A stretch of DNA of 64,000 nucleotides from positions 3,624,447 through 3,688,446 of the forward strand of contig CP128386.1 of assembly GCA_030345135.1 (NCBI GenBank), in the 5' to 3' direction. A model generated the notes under the pieces. That model saw only the letters and a program-made list of their open reading frames with translations. It did not search any database and was not told the DNA's origin. The number at the start of each line of letters is the position of its first letter. Within the stretch, counting starts at the first letter, position 1. The translations under genes were made by a program, and so were the position numbers. This DNA is from Chitinophagaceae bacterium DXS. Its GTDB lineage: Bacteria; Bacteroidota; Bacteroidia; Chitinophagales; Chitinophagaceae. Of this stretch, positions 7,598 through 17,079 are shown piece after piece.

Positions 7598-9844
7598 TCA
7601 CAGGTTGTTATTTATCGCATCCTGCGTTCTATCCACACCCCAGCTTAAGAACACCCCAACAAAATAGAACCTTTTTGCGGGAGGTATAACCGGTTCTTTA
7701 TTTAAACCATTGTAAGAATAGTTGTATCCATACACCGCATTGTAACCCAGCACATTTGTAATACTTGCTACCAGCACAATAAATGTTTTTGCGTTAGGCT
7801 TACCAACAGATGGCACATAGTTCATGCTAAAACCAAGACTGTTATAATTTTTGGTTGTGCCATGATCTGCCATTACGTACTTGTTATTGCCGCTGTTATA
7901 CATGAGGTTGTAATAGGGCCTGCCTGTAGCAAAACTGTATGTAAAATTGAAACCTGTTTTAATACTTGTAAAGAAGCGCTTTGTTACAAGTGATGCAGTG
8001 TGGTTTGCAGCAAAGTTTGGCGTCATCTCTCCTGGAAAATTTAAATAATTCCTTTTAGTATCAAGATAAGAATAGCTCACCCAGTAGTCAAAGTTTTTAA
8101 ACGTCTTTTTATCTCTCCAAAAAAGCTCTATACCTTTCGCATAGCCGCTACCGTTGTTATTGTAATAAGCATAGTAATAGTTAACAGGAATGGTTTTAAC
8201 CAGCGCGTCATACTTTTTGTAATAAGCTTCTACACGCAGGATCCTTTCAGCAACCATTTTTTGGTAGTTAACAATATAGTGTGTTGCCCTGGTATAACCG
8301 AGGCTATTTGTAAAGAACAATTGCTGGTTTTCTGCTTTCTGATAAAAGACGCCATATGCAGCGGATACCTGTGCTCCCTTGCCCACTTTATAGGCTAATG
8401 AAACTCGCGGCGCAAGGTTCGACTTATTGATCAATGAAGAATATTCAAAACGTGCACCAATATTTGCAGCCAGGTTGTTGGTTACATATATGTCTGTTTC
8501 GGCAAATGCAGATACAAGATTATCAGTTAGCTTTCTAAGCGTGTCATTATAAGTGCTTTTGTTAACAGCATACCAGTCTTCTGCGCCAAAACGAAAGTGA
8601 CTTATACCTCCAAGCTTTTTATCAAATACAGCCTTTAGCTGAGTTAGTTGCTGATTGTTGACTACAGCATAAGATTTTGTGTAATACCATGGCTTTCCTT
8701 GTAAGATCACCGGCTGATTATTCTGATCCTGCAATTGCTGGCTGATGTCATCTTTATTGTAGCTGTACCCTGCTCCCAGGTTCATCTTCCAGCCGCGTCC
8801 CAGGTTTTCGCGATAGCTTAAATTATTGTACCAGTTGGTATTGGTTAATCCGAAGGCATCTTTCAGGTCGAGACTGTCAATATCCGGCCGTCTTAACCCC
8901 AATTTGCTATAGCTAAATGTTGTGTAGTATTTGATGATACCTCCATGCTTTGTCTTAATCCGGAAATTGGCATCACCGTTATGAAATTCCGGCATTTTAA
9001 AATAGTCAGGAGTCTGCTTTACTATACTGAAATAAGCAACCAGGTTGGTATACCCATAGTTAACACCCCAGGATGATTGTTTATTCTTTGAGAGTTCCTG
9101 CAGTCCTGCACCAAGGAACAACGGTGATATGGCTGCATTTGCTGCAGATTTCTCGGGCAGGTCAATAGATTCCAGGATCAATGCTGAAGAAAGAGCTTCC
9201 CCATATTGCGCGGAATATCCGCCGGTACTGAATACAGTTCCTTTAAACAGAAATGGAGAAAAGCGGCCGCGTGTAGAAATATCAGGTACACTTGTATAAT
9301 ATGGATTATTAACAAGTGTGCCATCTATAAATTGTTTGGTTTCATAACCAGCTCCACCTCTAACAAACAAACCTTCCTGCTCACCCACCTGCTGTGCACC
9401 GGGCAAGGTTTTTAAAGCTGCAGTAATGTCTGCATTGGCCCCACCGGTCGTAGCAACATCAAGAGAGCTCAACACTGCAGAGCGCTTGGAATCACCTGCA
9501 GCAAAAGCGCCCGCTGTAACAGTTACAGCTTTTAATTCATCCAGTTGTTCTTTCAATGAAACGTTATAAACAATCGGCAGTTTATCAATATGCACATTTT
9601 GTTCAAATGAGAAATAACCAAGGCTTGTAATAGAGATCAGGAAATTACCTTTTTCAGTAGTAGTAAATTTAAAATTGCCCAGGCTGTCAGATGTAGCGCC
9701 GTCGTATGTGTCTTTAAGTGTAATGCTTGCTCCTATAATTGGTTTCCCTCTGTTATCTTTTACCTTTCCGCTAATCGAAACCTGGGCTTTTAAGTATGTA
9801 ATGGTTAAGAAAAAAGTTATCAATATGGTTAAGGATCTTTTCAT
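7598..9844 (-). CDS. TonB-dependent outer-membrane receptor
   Basis: A 748-residue protein with a Sec signal peptide (to about residue 20). A carboxypeptidase-regulatory-like domain follows (about 22-105, ISGKVKDNRGKPIIGASI), then a plug domain (about 120-225, including LKTLPGAQQVGEQEGLFVRGG) and a 22-strand-type beta barrel. It takes up a scarce substrate through the outer membrane using TonB energy. It has no SusD partner and is not next to its energising system, so the substrate (siderophore, cobalamin, peptide or sugar) cannot be told. A near-perfect Bacteroidota promoter lies just upstream. Confidence 0.92.
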   Translation of the reverse strand: MKRSLTILITFFLTITYLKAQVSISGKVKDNRGKPIIGASITLKDTYDGATSDSLGNFKFTTTEKGNFLISITSLGYFSFEQNVHIDKLPIVYNVSLKEQLDELKAVTVTAGAFAAGDSKRSAVLSSLDVATTGGANADITAALKTLPGAQQVGEQEGLFVRGGAGYETKQFIDGTLVNNPYYTSVPDISTRGRFSPFLFKGTVFSTGGYSAQYGEALSSALILESIDLPEKSAANAAISPLFLGAGLQELSKNKQSSWGVNYGYTNLVAYFSIVKQTPDYFKMPEFHNGDANFRIKTKHGGIIKYYTTFSYSKLGLRRPDIDSLDLKDAFGLTNTNWYNNLSYRENLGRGWKMNLGAGYSYNKDDISQQLQDQNNQPVILQGKPWYYTKSYAVVNNQQLTQLKAVFDKKLGGISHFRFGAEDWYAVNKSTYNDTLRKLTDNLVSAFAETDIYVTNNLAANIGARFEYSSLINKSNLAPRVSLAYKVGKGAQVSAAYGVFYQKAENQQLFFTNSLGYTRATHYIVNYQKMVAERILRVEAYYKKYDALVKTIPVNYYYAYYNNNGSGYAKGIELFWRDKKTFKNFDYWVSYSYLDTKRNYLNFPGEMTPNFAANHTASLVTKRFFTSIKTGFNFTYSFATGRPYYNLMYNSGNNKYVMADHGTTKNYNSLGFSMNYVPSVGKPNAKTFIVLVASITNVLGYNAVYGYNYSYNGLNKEPVIPPAKRFYFVGVFLSWGVDRTQDAINNNL

Positions 9845-9861
9845 ATTCAGTTAATTCACAG

Positions 9862-9893
9862 CAAACATAAACTGGTTTATACTATAAACCAAA
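9862..9893 (-). promoter_or_regulatory. Bacteroidota-type promoter for the TonB receptor gene
   Basis: Read on the minus strand, TTTG (9890-9893), a 20-bp spacer and TATGTTTG (9862-9869) match the Bacteroidota consensus TTTG-N19/20-TAnnTTTG. Transcription would start about 10 bp before the ATG at 9844. Confidence 0.7.
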
Positions 9894-10013
9894 TTAAAAC
9901 GATGATTGTTTCCTGGTATTTGATGAATGGCTCAAAACGAAGGTGAATGACATTTTAAAGGCGGTAAAAAAAGATGCATTAGCATGCACATTTCAAGCAT
10001 CCGATCAATTAAC

Positions 10014-10170
10014 AATTCAATGTCGTTTAGTTAAGCAAGCATCGTCATATTTGGAAGACCTGAATGAATTCTCTGTGTTGCTCTGTGTGTTCTCCGTGTA
10101 ACTCGGTGTAACTGTATTTTTGTTTCAGGTGTTTGAGAAATGGCGCCTCTTAACTAAACGGCATTGAATT
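10014..10170. mobile_element. MITE-like element with 22-bp inverted termini
   Basis: A 157-bp segment is bounded by inverted copies of a 22-bp end: 10014-10035 (core GTCGTTTAGTTAAG) and 10149-10170, with one mismatch. The same ends bound a second element at 37456-37700. There is no coding capacity. The right end carries the last codons and the TAA stop of plsC, so the element seems to have entered the 3' end of that gene. It contains a short decamer array. Confidence 0.7.
10068..10115. repeat. Decamer repeat, CTCNGTGTNN words
   Basis: About four 10-bp words (CTCTGTGTTG, CTCTGTGTGT, TCTCCGTGTA, ACTCGGTGTA) in tandem inside the MITE-like element. Related decamers occur at 33.6-34.0 kb and 55.0-55.3 kb. 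Confidence 0.7.
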
Positions 10171-10902
10171 AGCGGATAACGCTGCCCGTATTGCATCCTC
10201 TGCCTCTGCAGCAACAGCTTCTCTTTCTTTACCATTTGTCTCGATGGCCGGAAGTACCGTCCAACTGATACGTTCACCAACTGACATCGGAAATTTCCCC
10301 CAACGGTTCAGCTTCCAGATATCATTGATAGCAATCGGCACAACCAATGCATCCGGTGCTTTTTTTAATAATGTGGTAATGCCTCCGGCTGCAAAACGTT
10401 TTATTGTGCCGTCTTTTGACCTGGTACCTTCAGGAAATATAACCGCACTATAGTTATTTGCATTTATCAGTTTTCCCAGGTTTGAAATTTCAGTGATCGC
10501 CTGCCTGGAGTCTTTTCTATTGATCAACGCAGCTCCACTATGACGGAGATTGTAGGAGATGCTGGGAATGCCTTTTATCAACTCAATTTTAGAAACAAAC
10601 TTTGGATAATTGTTGCGCAGGAACCAGATAATGCCTGGCACATCATACATGCTTTGATGATTAGCAATGAAAATGATTGGTTTATCAACCGGGAGGGTCA
10701 CCTTATATCTGACACTTATATGCGTTCCCAAAATGCACAGACTGTACAAAAGACAAAAATTCAATACGTCAACAATTTTCTTATGAGCTGTTCTTCCAAA
10801 TATTCTCAGTGCAATTACCTGCAATACATGGAACACACAGAGCAATAGTCCAAACACAATATAAAATATTGGAGTCAGTATATATCCTAAGATTTTTTTC
10901 AC
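10150..10902 (-). CDS. plsC: 1-acyl-sn-glycerol-3-phosphate acyltransferase
   Basis: A 250-residue membrane-associated acyltransferase with an N-terminal hydrophobic region. The HX4D catalytic motif is NHQSMYD (His82, Asp87), and the glycerol-phosphate-binding motif FPEGTRSKDG lies near residue 157. PlsC adds the second acyl chain to lysophosphatidic acid to make phosphatidic acid, the precursor of membrane phospholipids. Length and motif spacing fit the family. The last residues (NSMPFS) and the stop are encoded inside the inverted terminus of a MITE-like element, so the native C-terminus may have been replaced. The gene stands alone on the minus strand. Confidence 0.92.
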   Translation of the reverse strand: MKKILGYILTPIFYIVFGLLLCVFHVLQVIALRIFGRTAHKKIVDVLNFCLLYSLCILGTHISVRYKVTLPVDKPIIFIANHQSMYDVPGIIWFLRNNYPKFVSKIELIKGIPSISYNLRHSGAALINRKDSRQAITEISNLGKLINANNYSAVIFPEGTRSKDGTIKRFAAGGITTLLKKAPDALVVPIAINDIWKLNRWGKFPMSVGERISWTVLPAIETNGKEREAVAAEAEDAIRAALSANSMPFS

Positions 10903-11202
10903 AAAAAGGGGTCTTTAAAAGCTTCCGTCAAGTCTAATAATCAACAGCCGGATTATTTTTGATTGATGATTACTAATCCGGGTAGTCCGATTTGTCGGGC
11001 ATCGAAAATAAAAAACCTGTCCCAGGCCTAACATGAGATTTGTTATAGATTAATAAATAAAAAGTGTTATCAGCCCCGATGTAAAATGAACATGAGATAT
11101 AGATTACCAACTTTTCCCGCAACGGGAAACAGATACTTCCGGAAAGTCAAAGGTAGTTTCCGAAAAAACAATCATGCGTGGCCATCGACTGATACTTCTT
11201 AA
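10903..11202. other. Gene-free interval between plsC and a lipoprotein gene
   Basis: 300 bp without a plausible frame. No heptamer repeat, clear terminator or promoter match was found. Confidence 0.4.
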
Positions 11203-12147
11203 CTAGTAATAAGTAAGATTAATCTCCTCCGCCTTTTTATAATTGTTTACGTCTTCATTGTTCCGGATGTTAGTAAAAATGGTGATGTTATTTGCATATC
11301 CGTCAGCATTGTAGGTATACTTAAATGTATATTCATCATAATAAACGTAGTTATTATCATACACAAGTAAACCAAGGTTATTCCTGGACAGCGTAACATT
11401 ATCGAATGGAAAATATTGCGGATAGAATTTGCCATTGCCCATCACCTCATACCTGTTCGGGAATACATTATAAGGCTGCACGGAAAGATAATAGAGAATA
11501 TTATTCTGGAAACTAAACGGATTCGCCTTTGCGTCAAATTCGCTTAATCTTATTTGCATAGTATAATCTCCAATAACTGTAACCGCCGAAATATTCTTGT
11601 CCGTTGAATAATCAGTTGTTGTCTGTATTTCAGGAAACTGATCACCTAAGTAATGGAAATCACGTGTCTTTAAAAGGCCGTTCGGATAATAATCGTAACC
11701 AAACGTTGATGAACTGTCTCCGCTGTAGTAGCCTGAGATTGGCCTGTATATACTCTTCCGGACAATCACATTACTATCCACCAGGAAACTGGCATCCACT
11801 GTTGGCCTTTCATAAGAATTGTCAGTTAAGTATTTGTAACCGCTGGGGATACAACTGTTTTCTGAGTACAGTACCTTTATGGAATAATCGTAAGCCAGCG
11901 TTTTTCCTGTTAATTGTTCATGCGAAATGCTATCTAATAACCCATTAGTATAAAAAAGAAAATACTGATTGGTAACGATGTCAGAGTCTTTTACCTGAAT
12001 GGACTTAATCTTCTTCTCAGAGCTGTATAAGGCCGAACAATCAGAACAGGTTTCGTCGTCTGATCCGTGTTCAATAATTTTTTTGCATGAAGCAAAACCA
12101 ATCAACAAAAGTACAGGCAACAAATACCTCAGTGATCTGGGATTCAT
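11203..12147 (-). CDS. YD-repeat-like surface lipoprotein
   Basis: A 314-residue lipoprotein (hydrophobic lead, then GFASC with Cys near residue 22, followed by KK). The body is beta-rich with tyrosine-containing repeats (FYTNGLLDSI, DYYPNGLLKT, KYTYNADGYANNI) like the YD-repeat or DUF4595 style lipoproteins of Bacteroidota. No enzyme motif is present. The next gene upstream encodes a protein of similar length and design, so the two may be diverged paralogs. It is probably on the cell surface; its function is unknown. Confidence 0.75.
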   Translation of the reverse strand: MNPRSLRYLLPVLLLIGFASCKKIIEHGSDDETCSDCSALYSSEKKIKSIQVKDSDIVTNQYFLFYTNGLLDSISHEQLTGKTLAYDYSIKVLYSENSCIPSGYKYLTDNSYERPTVDASFLVDSNVIVRKSIYRPISGYYSGDSSSTFGYDYYPNGLLKTRDFHYLGDQFPEIQTTTDYSTDKNISAVTVIGDYTMQIRLSEFDAKANPFSFQNNILYYLSVQPYNVFPNRYEVMGNGKFYPQYFPFDNVTLSRNNLGLLVYDNNYVYYDEYTFKYTYNADGYANNITIFTNIRNNEDVNNYKKAEEINLTYY

Positions 12148-12467
12148 AGTTAAAATTTTAAAGGTTTCAGATTATTGATTAGTGTGAAAAGAGAAGTGGA
12201 GCCAAAAAAATCACGAGTAAATTACAGCAGCTAATTTGAAATTGCAAGACAGGCTGGAAATTTTAATCTGATAACTTATTCGAAACTCTTCCCGGACGCT
12301 ACTTTCGGATGAAGAGGTGCCACAAACAGAGATAACCGGAAGCTTACTTTCAGAAGTCTTCCGGTTAACACAAAAATTACTTCCCAACCTAAACAGGCTT
12401 AGTTAAATATCGATGCAACTGCGTTGATCACACTGATCAATACAGAAATGCTTCTATTAAAATTTGT
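12148..12467. other. Intergenic region with a 10-bp hairpin
   Basis: 320 bp between two lipoprotein genes. The only structure seen is a perfect 10-bp stem (12333-12342 with 12358-12367, arm TAACCGGAAG, 15-nt loop). It lacks a T-run on either strand, so it is not an ordinary intrinsic terminator. Confidence 0.45.
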
Positions 12468-13373
12468 TTATTGCTTTGGCAGATATTCTATCTCTGTTCC
12501 GGGAGTCAGATACATCGAACCGATAAATAAATATGGAAGTGTGGTTGAAGATTTCTGCGCATGATTCAGTCCGTATCCCAGGGGTTTTCCAACAATATAG
12601 GAACGGTGAAGTAATGCTTTATCAAAACCCGCATTATCATTGGCCTGCCGGCCGCGTGCAAGTGAAGCAGAAACCAACTTTTGGGGTAAGCCCTGTGGAG
12701 TATAAACTTCTGCGGTAAATGGATTGTTTTTACTGTAGTCACAAGCAATGAACATCCAGATCTTATTTACACGATGCAGATTTATCATATGATCATAACG
12801 GGCTCCCGATATCAGGTTGCCGTTCGCATCATATGGATAAAGTGTTATGTCAGTATGTGAAAAGCCATCGTCATCTTTCCATGTTCGCGCAGTCCTACTC
12901 ACCCTACCGCTTGCATCATATGTATAATCAATAATATCAACATATATATAATCTATTGGTCCCTGCTTAGTTCTCATTCCAAAAAAGAAAAGAGAATCTC
13001 TTGCTATAACACTTCCGATATAAACATATTTATGCCATAGTTCGAATGCGCCGTTATCAAACCCCGTAATATAGTTGAGTAGCTTTGTATCATCGGAATA
13101 GGTAAAATATGAATGCGGATATCCTGAGGCACTATTTTTCAATGTTATCTTGGTTGGGTTCCAGGAAGGGTTATAAGCTATAGATGCGCGCTTGTAATAA
13201 CTACTGTTATCAACAATCGTTTTAATAATATAACCGGCATAACTGCTATCAGCAGAAGCGGTCTTCACCTTCTCATCGGAGTTGTTATGAGAAACTACGT
13301 CCATGTTCTTTGAACAAGCGGCAAAAAGAACAATCAGGCTTACTGCAATCACGTGTGGTAAAACTTTTTTCAT
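12468..13373 (-). CDS. YD-repeat-like lipoprotein, likely paralog of the neighbouring gene
   Basis: A 301-residue lipoprotein with the signal ending LFAACSK (Cys near residue 20). The body contains tyrosine-rich beta repeats, for example DYTYDASGRVSRTART and YPYDANGNLISGARYD, the closest to true YD repeats in this window. It lies 320 bp upstream of another lipoprotein of similar layout. YD-type repeats build surface beta structures that bind carbohydrate or act as shells, but no toxin domain is present. Its role is unknown. Confidence 0.75.
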   Translation of the reverse strand: MKKVLPHVIAVSLIVLFAACSKNMDVVSHNNSDEKVKTASADSSYAGYIIKTIVDNSSYYKRASIAYNPSWNPTKITLKNSASGYPHSYFTYSDDTKLLNYITGFDNGAFELWHKYVYIGSVIARDSLFFFGMRTKQGPIDYIYVDIIDYTYDASGRVSRTARTWKDDDGFSHTDITLYPYDANGNLISGARYDHMINLHRVNKIWMFIACDYSKNNPFTAEVYTPQGLPQKLVSASLARGRQANDNAGFDKALLHRSYIVGKPLGYGLNHAQKSSTTLPYLFIGSMYLTPGTEIEYLPKQ

Positions 13374-13770
13374 ACGCAGCGATTTAATTAAACAATAAAG
13401 GATTTAACGATTAAATAAACGTTCAAACAACCGGGTTCATACTACACAAAGAAGCATAGTTTAAGTTGCTATTCAGTCTTAATAGTGCTATATAATGGTG
13501 CAAAAAGCCGGCCATTTAAGAACCAGGGAAAATGGGATCAGTTTACCAACAATAGGCACTATCAAAGAGTAATTTGCTGCACACTTCCGGGAGTAATTTT
13601 CAACAATTAATATTGGGAAGTTGTAAGAACGATATTAATGTTGCAGCGTTGCGATGAATGTCATTTTTTAGGAGAAACTGCTCATAAGGCAGCAAGGACA
13701 AGCGTTTCGGCGTAGCAGAACATCTGCTATCAAGTTAGTACAATTTTCATTACAAAAATCATTTACCGCA
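13374..13770. other. Gene-free interval upstream of the lipoprotein gene
   Basis: About 400 bp between the atp terminator and the lipoprotein start. No frame, repeat family or RNA gene was recognised. Confidence 0.4.
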
Positions 13771-13800
13771 TAAAAAAAAGCGGCTTTAAAAGCCGCTTTT
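13771..13800 (-). terminator. Terminator of the ATP synthase operon
   Basis: An 11-bp stem (13776-13786 with 13790-13800, arm AAAAGCGGCTT) has a TAA loop. On the minus strand it is followed by a run of T (A8 on the plus strand). It lies about 20 bp after the atpA stop, so transcription is expected to end at atpA. Confidence 0.9.
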
Positions 13801-13821
13801 ATATTATGAAAAGTACTTCAG

Positions 13822-15399
13822 TTATTTGTACTGAGGAATAATGCTTTTCGCCAGCTCAACCATTTTGGCGATACCAGCATCAGGCAAATTACCCTTCTTA
13901 AATTCAGCAAGAACATCCGGATATTTGTTCTGCATTTCAGTTAAGAAATGATCTTCGAATGCTTTTACGTTTTTAACCGCAACTTCACGAAGAAGACCCT
14001 GAGTACCTAAGTAAATGATCGCTACCTGTTTTTCAACAGCAAATGGAGTGTACTGAGGTTGTTTCAGAATTTCCACGTTACGTGCACCTTTATCCAGTAC
14101 AAGTTTAGTAGCAGCATCCAGGTCACCACCAAATTTAGAGAAGGCTTCCATTTCACGATAAAGCGCCTGGTCAAGTTTCAATGTACCGGCAACTTTTTTC
14201 ATTGATTTGATCTGGGCGTTACCACCTACACGGCTTACAGAGATACCCACGTTGATCGCAGGGCGGATACCCGCGTTGAACAGGTTACCTTCAAGGAAGA
14301 TCTGACCGTCTGTAATAGAGATAACGTTTGTAGGAATATATGCAGATACGTCACCAGCCTGTGTTTCAATCATTGGTAAAGCTGTTAAGCTACCACCTCC
14401 TTTTACCAGGTGCTTAATTGAATCAGGAAGATCGTTCATGTTTTTAGCAACAGCATCATTGGCGATTACTTTAGCCGCACGTTCCAGTAAACGGGAGTGC
14501 AGATAGAATACGTCACCAGGATAAGCTTCACGTCCCGGAGGTCTTCTTAACAGAAGGGAAACTTCACGGTAAGCTACAGCCTGTTTAGAAAGATCATCAT
14601 AAATGATCAATGCCGCACGACCGGTATCACGGAAGAATTCACCAATCGCAGCGCCAGCAAATGGAGCGTAGAACTGCTGAGGAGCAGGATCGCTTGCAGA
14701 AGCCGCAACGATAGTTGTATAAGCCATAGCGCCGGCATCCTGTAAAGTTTTCATGATACCTGCAATGGTAGAAGCTTTCTGACCAATTGCAACGTATATA
14801 CAATATACAGGTTTACCTGCATCAAAAAATTCTTTCTGGTTGATGATGGTATCGATAGCGATAGCAGTTTTACCAGTCTGACGGTCACCGATGATCAACT
14901 CACGTTGTCCACGTCCAATAGGAATCATTGCATCGATCGCTTTAATACCTGTCTGTAACGGTTCTTTTACCGGCTCACGAAAGATTACACCCGGAGCTTT
15001 ACGTTCCAGGGGCATTTCGTAAAGATCGCCTGTAATAGGTCCTTTACCGTCAATTGGTGTACCAAGGGTATTAATAACACGTCCCATAAGGCCATCGCCC
15101 ACTTTGATAGAGGCGATCTCGCCAGTACGGCGAACTGAGTCTCCTTCTTTAATACCTGTACCTTCACCCATTAATACCACACCCACATTGTCTTCTTCAA
15201 GGTTAAGAGCAATGGCTTTAACTCCGGTTTCAAATTCAACAAGCTCACCTGCGCGAACATTATTCAATCCGTAAACACGGGCAATACCGTCACCTATCTG
15301 GAGAATTGTACCAATCTCTTCCAGGTTTGCGGTGGCATCGTAGCTACTCAGTTGTTGCCTTAATATCGCTGATATTTCATCCGGCTTAATGTCAACCAT
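13822..15399 (-). CDS. atpA: F0F1 ATP synthase subunit alpha
   Basis: A 525-residue alpha subunit with the N-terminal beta-barrel domain, the P-loop GDRQTGKT near residue 172, and the alpha-specific [21 protein letters not shown] region. It forms the F1 hexamer with beta and carries a non-catalytic nucleotide site. It is the last gene of the operon atpB-E-F-H-A. A gamma gene (atpG) normally follows atpA in Bacteroidota, but here a terminator and then unrelated lipoprotein genes follow. A GC-rich hairpin lies in the gap before this gene. Confidence 0.98.
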   Translation of the reverse strand: MVDIKPDEISAILRQQLSSYDATANLEEIGTILQIGDGIARVYGLNNVRAGELVEFETGVKAIALNLEEDNVGVVLMGEGTGIKEGDSVRRTGEIASIKVGDGLMGRVINTLGTPIDGKGPITGDLYEMPLERKAPGVIFREPVKEPLQTGIKAIDAMIPIGRGQRELIIGDRQTGKTAIAIDTIINQKEFFDAGKPVYCIYVAIGQKASTIAGIMKTLQDAGAMAYTTIVAASASDPAPQQFYAPFAGAAIGEFFRDTGRAALIIYDDLSKQAVAYREVSLLLRRPPGREAYPGDVFYLHSRLLERAAKVIANDAVAKNMNDLPDSIKHLVKGGGSLTALPMIETQAGDVSAYIPTNVISITDGQIFLEGNLFNAGIRPAINVGISVSRVGGNAQIKSMKKVAGTLKLDQALYREMEAFSKFGGDLDAATKLVLDKGARNVEILKQPQYTPFAVEKQVAIIYLGTQGLLREVAVKNVKAFEDHFLTEMQNKYPDVLAEFKKGNLPDAGIAKMVELAKSIIPQYK

Positions 15400-15417
15400 A
15401 TTATTTTTTATTATTTG

Positions 15418-15434
15418 CCCCCGCTCTTGCGGGG
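15418..15434 (-). promoter_or_regulatory. GC hairpin in the atpH-atpA gap
   Basis: A 6-bp stem CCCCGC / GCGGGG with a TCTT tetraloop lies about 20 bp before the atpA start and is followed by an A/T-rich tract into the start codon. It could be an mRNA processing or stability element that sets atpA level. That role is inference. Confidence 0.5.
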
Positions 15435-15484
15435 AAGTTCACCAATTTATTGTTTCTTATAGATAAAGCCTTTCGGCTGATTTA

Positions 15485-16048
15485 TTACCTGATATTGCTT
15501 ACAAATGTGTTTTCTGAAAACTGCTTTTTAATATCCTGCAGATCGCGTAAAACAGATGCATCAATCCTGTTATTGTTATAATCGAGTATGAACCCTCCTA
15601 TCAATTTAGGATCTACAACTGTTTCCAGATCAATATTGGTGTAGCCTGTTTCAGCTTTTACTTTATTTACAATGTCGTTTATAACATTCTCACCAACCGC
15701 TGTAGCAGTAGTCAGCTTAACACGATTAATTCCTTTGATCACATTGTACTGATCAATAAAAGCATCTATCATTTCAGGCAGATTGGTCTCACGGCCTTTG
15801 TTAACCAGAAGTTTGATAAACTGAGCTGTAACATTCTCAATCCTGCCTTTTGTAACAGCCTCTATTATCGCATTTTTCTTATCGGGATTAACGATAGGGC
15901 TACGCAAAACCAGTACAAGATCCCTGTTGGTTTTACGAATTGACGAAAACAGCTGCATGTCTCGATAAACCTCTTCCAGCTTGCCTTGTTCTAAGGCGAG
16001 GTCGATGAGGCTCTTTGCATATCTTGCGGCTAAACGTGGATTAGGCAT
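15485..16048 (-). CDS. atpH: F0F1 ATP synthase subunit delta
   Basis: A 187-residue subunit of the peripheral stalk (OSCP homologue). It shows the start pattern RLAARYAKSLIDLALEQGKLEEV and the C-terminal signature VVDPKLIGGFILDYNNNRIDASVLRDL, both typical of delta. It joins the top of F1 to the b subunits. It lies between atpF (72 bp gap) and atpA (85 bp gap) in the operon. Confidence 0.97.
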   Translation of the reverse strand: MPNPRLAARYAKSLIDLALEQGKLEEVYRDMQLFSSIRKTNRDLVLVLRSPIVNPDKKNAIIEAVTKGRIENVTAQFIKLLVNKGRETNLPEMIDAFIDQYNVIKGINRVKLTTATAVGENVINDIVNKVKAETGYTNIDLETVVDPKLIGGFILDYNNNRIDASVLRDLQDIKKQFSENTFVSNIR

Positions 16049-16120
16049 CTTATATTTTTCTTTGAAGACCTGAAGTGAATATAGTGATCAACAATCATTA
16101 CACCGCTTCAAATCCGCATT

Positions 16121-16615
16121 TTAATTCAATTTTACTTCTCCGGCTAATTGCTTAATGTAATTTTCCTGCTCTGCTTTATTCGATAATTCTTTTCTCAACA
16201 CTTTTTCTGCAACTTCAACAACCAGGTTACCTACCTGGTTCTTTACATCAGCCATTGCAGCATTTTTCTGTTGGTCTATGGCCACACGTGCCTCGTCTAC
16301 GATCTTGTTGTATTCACTCTGAGCCCTGGCTTTCGCCTCAGCAATCATTTTATCAGCAGATTCTTTAGCTTCTTTAATCAGTGTAGCTCTTTCTTCACGG
16401 GCTTTAACCAGCAATGCTTCGTTGTCGCTTTGCAACTGAGCCATTTCAGCTTTTACTTTTTTGGCAGTAGCAATTGACTCTGCAATGTTGGTTTCCCTGT
16501 CCTTCAAGCTTTTTAAAATCGGCTTCCAGGCAAACTTCTTTAAGATAAGCAATACAATGACGAACGCTACGAGCGTCCAAACCATAATTCCTAAACCAGG
16601 TAATAAAAGTTCCAT
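16121..16615 (-). CDS. atpF: F0F1 ATP synthase subunit b
   Basis: A 164-residue subunit b with one N-terminal membrane helix (about residues 5-25, LGIMVWTLVAFVIVLLILKK). A long charged coiled coil follows, with the family pattern FAWKPILKSLKDRETNIAESI. It forms the peripheral stalk that keeps F1 from turning. Unusually, the 176-bp gap to the upstream atpE gene carries a heptamer inverted pair. Confidence 0.97.
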   Translation of the reverse strand: MELLLPGLGIMVWTLVAFVIVLLILKKFAWKPILKSLKDRETNIAESIATAKKVKAEMAQLQSDNEALLVKAREERATLIKEAKESADKMIAEAKARAQSEYNKIVDEARVAIDQQKNAAMADVKNQVGNLVVEVAEKVLRKELSNKAEQENYIKQLAGEVKLN

Positions 16616-16618
16616 ATA

Positions 16619-16737
16619 TGGATTTGATATTTGAAATTTAAGATTTGAAATTCCAGATTTGAAATTTGAGATTTGAGATTTGCTGAAGCAAGATCCAAAC
16701 TAATCATTTCAAATTTCTAATTTCAAATTTCCAATTA
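16619..16737. repeat. Heptamer repeat, GARATTT family, inverted pair inside the atp operon
   Basis: About eight to nine words such as GAAATTT and GAGATTT (16619-16684), a spacer of about 24 bp, then the inverted words (ATTTCAAATTTC type, 16707-16737). The pair sits between atpE and atpF, within one operon. It could fold into a weak, long stem in the mRNA. Confidence 0.8.
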
Positions 16738-16743
16738 AGAAAT

Positions 16744-16776
16744 ACTGCATCCTCCGCCCTGTGCTTTAGATGCAGT
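16744..16776 (-). promoter_or_regulatory. Hairpin after atpE
   Basis: An 8-bp perfect stem (16744-16751 with 16769-16776, arm ACTGCATC) with a 17-nt loop, 15 bp after the atpE stop and before the heptamer pair. It may protect or process the atpE 3' end, so that more c subunit is made than b; many operons need this. There is no T-run, so it is not a clear terminator. Confidence 0.5.
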
Positions 16777-16791
16777 AATCATTTTTGCGGA

Positions 16792-17079
<288 letters not shown>

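Noticed and set aside
10014..10170. Complete insertion sequence
   Set aside because: The segment is 157 bp with no transposase frame, so only a MITE-like label is supported.
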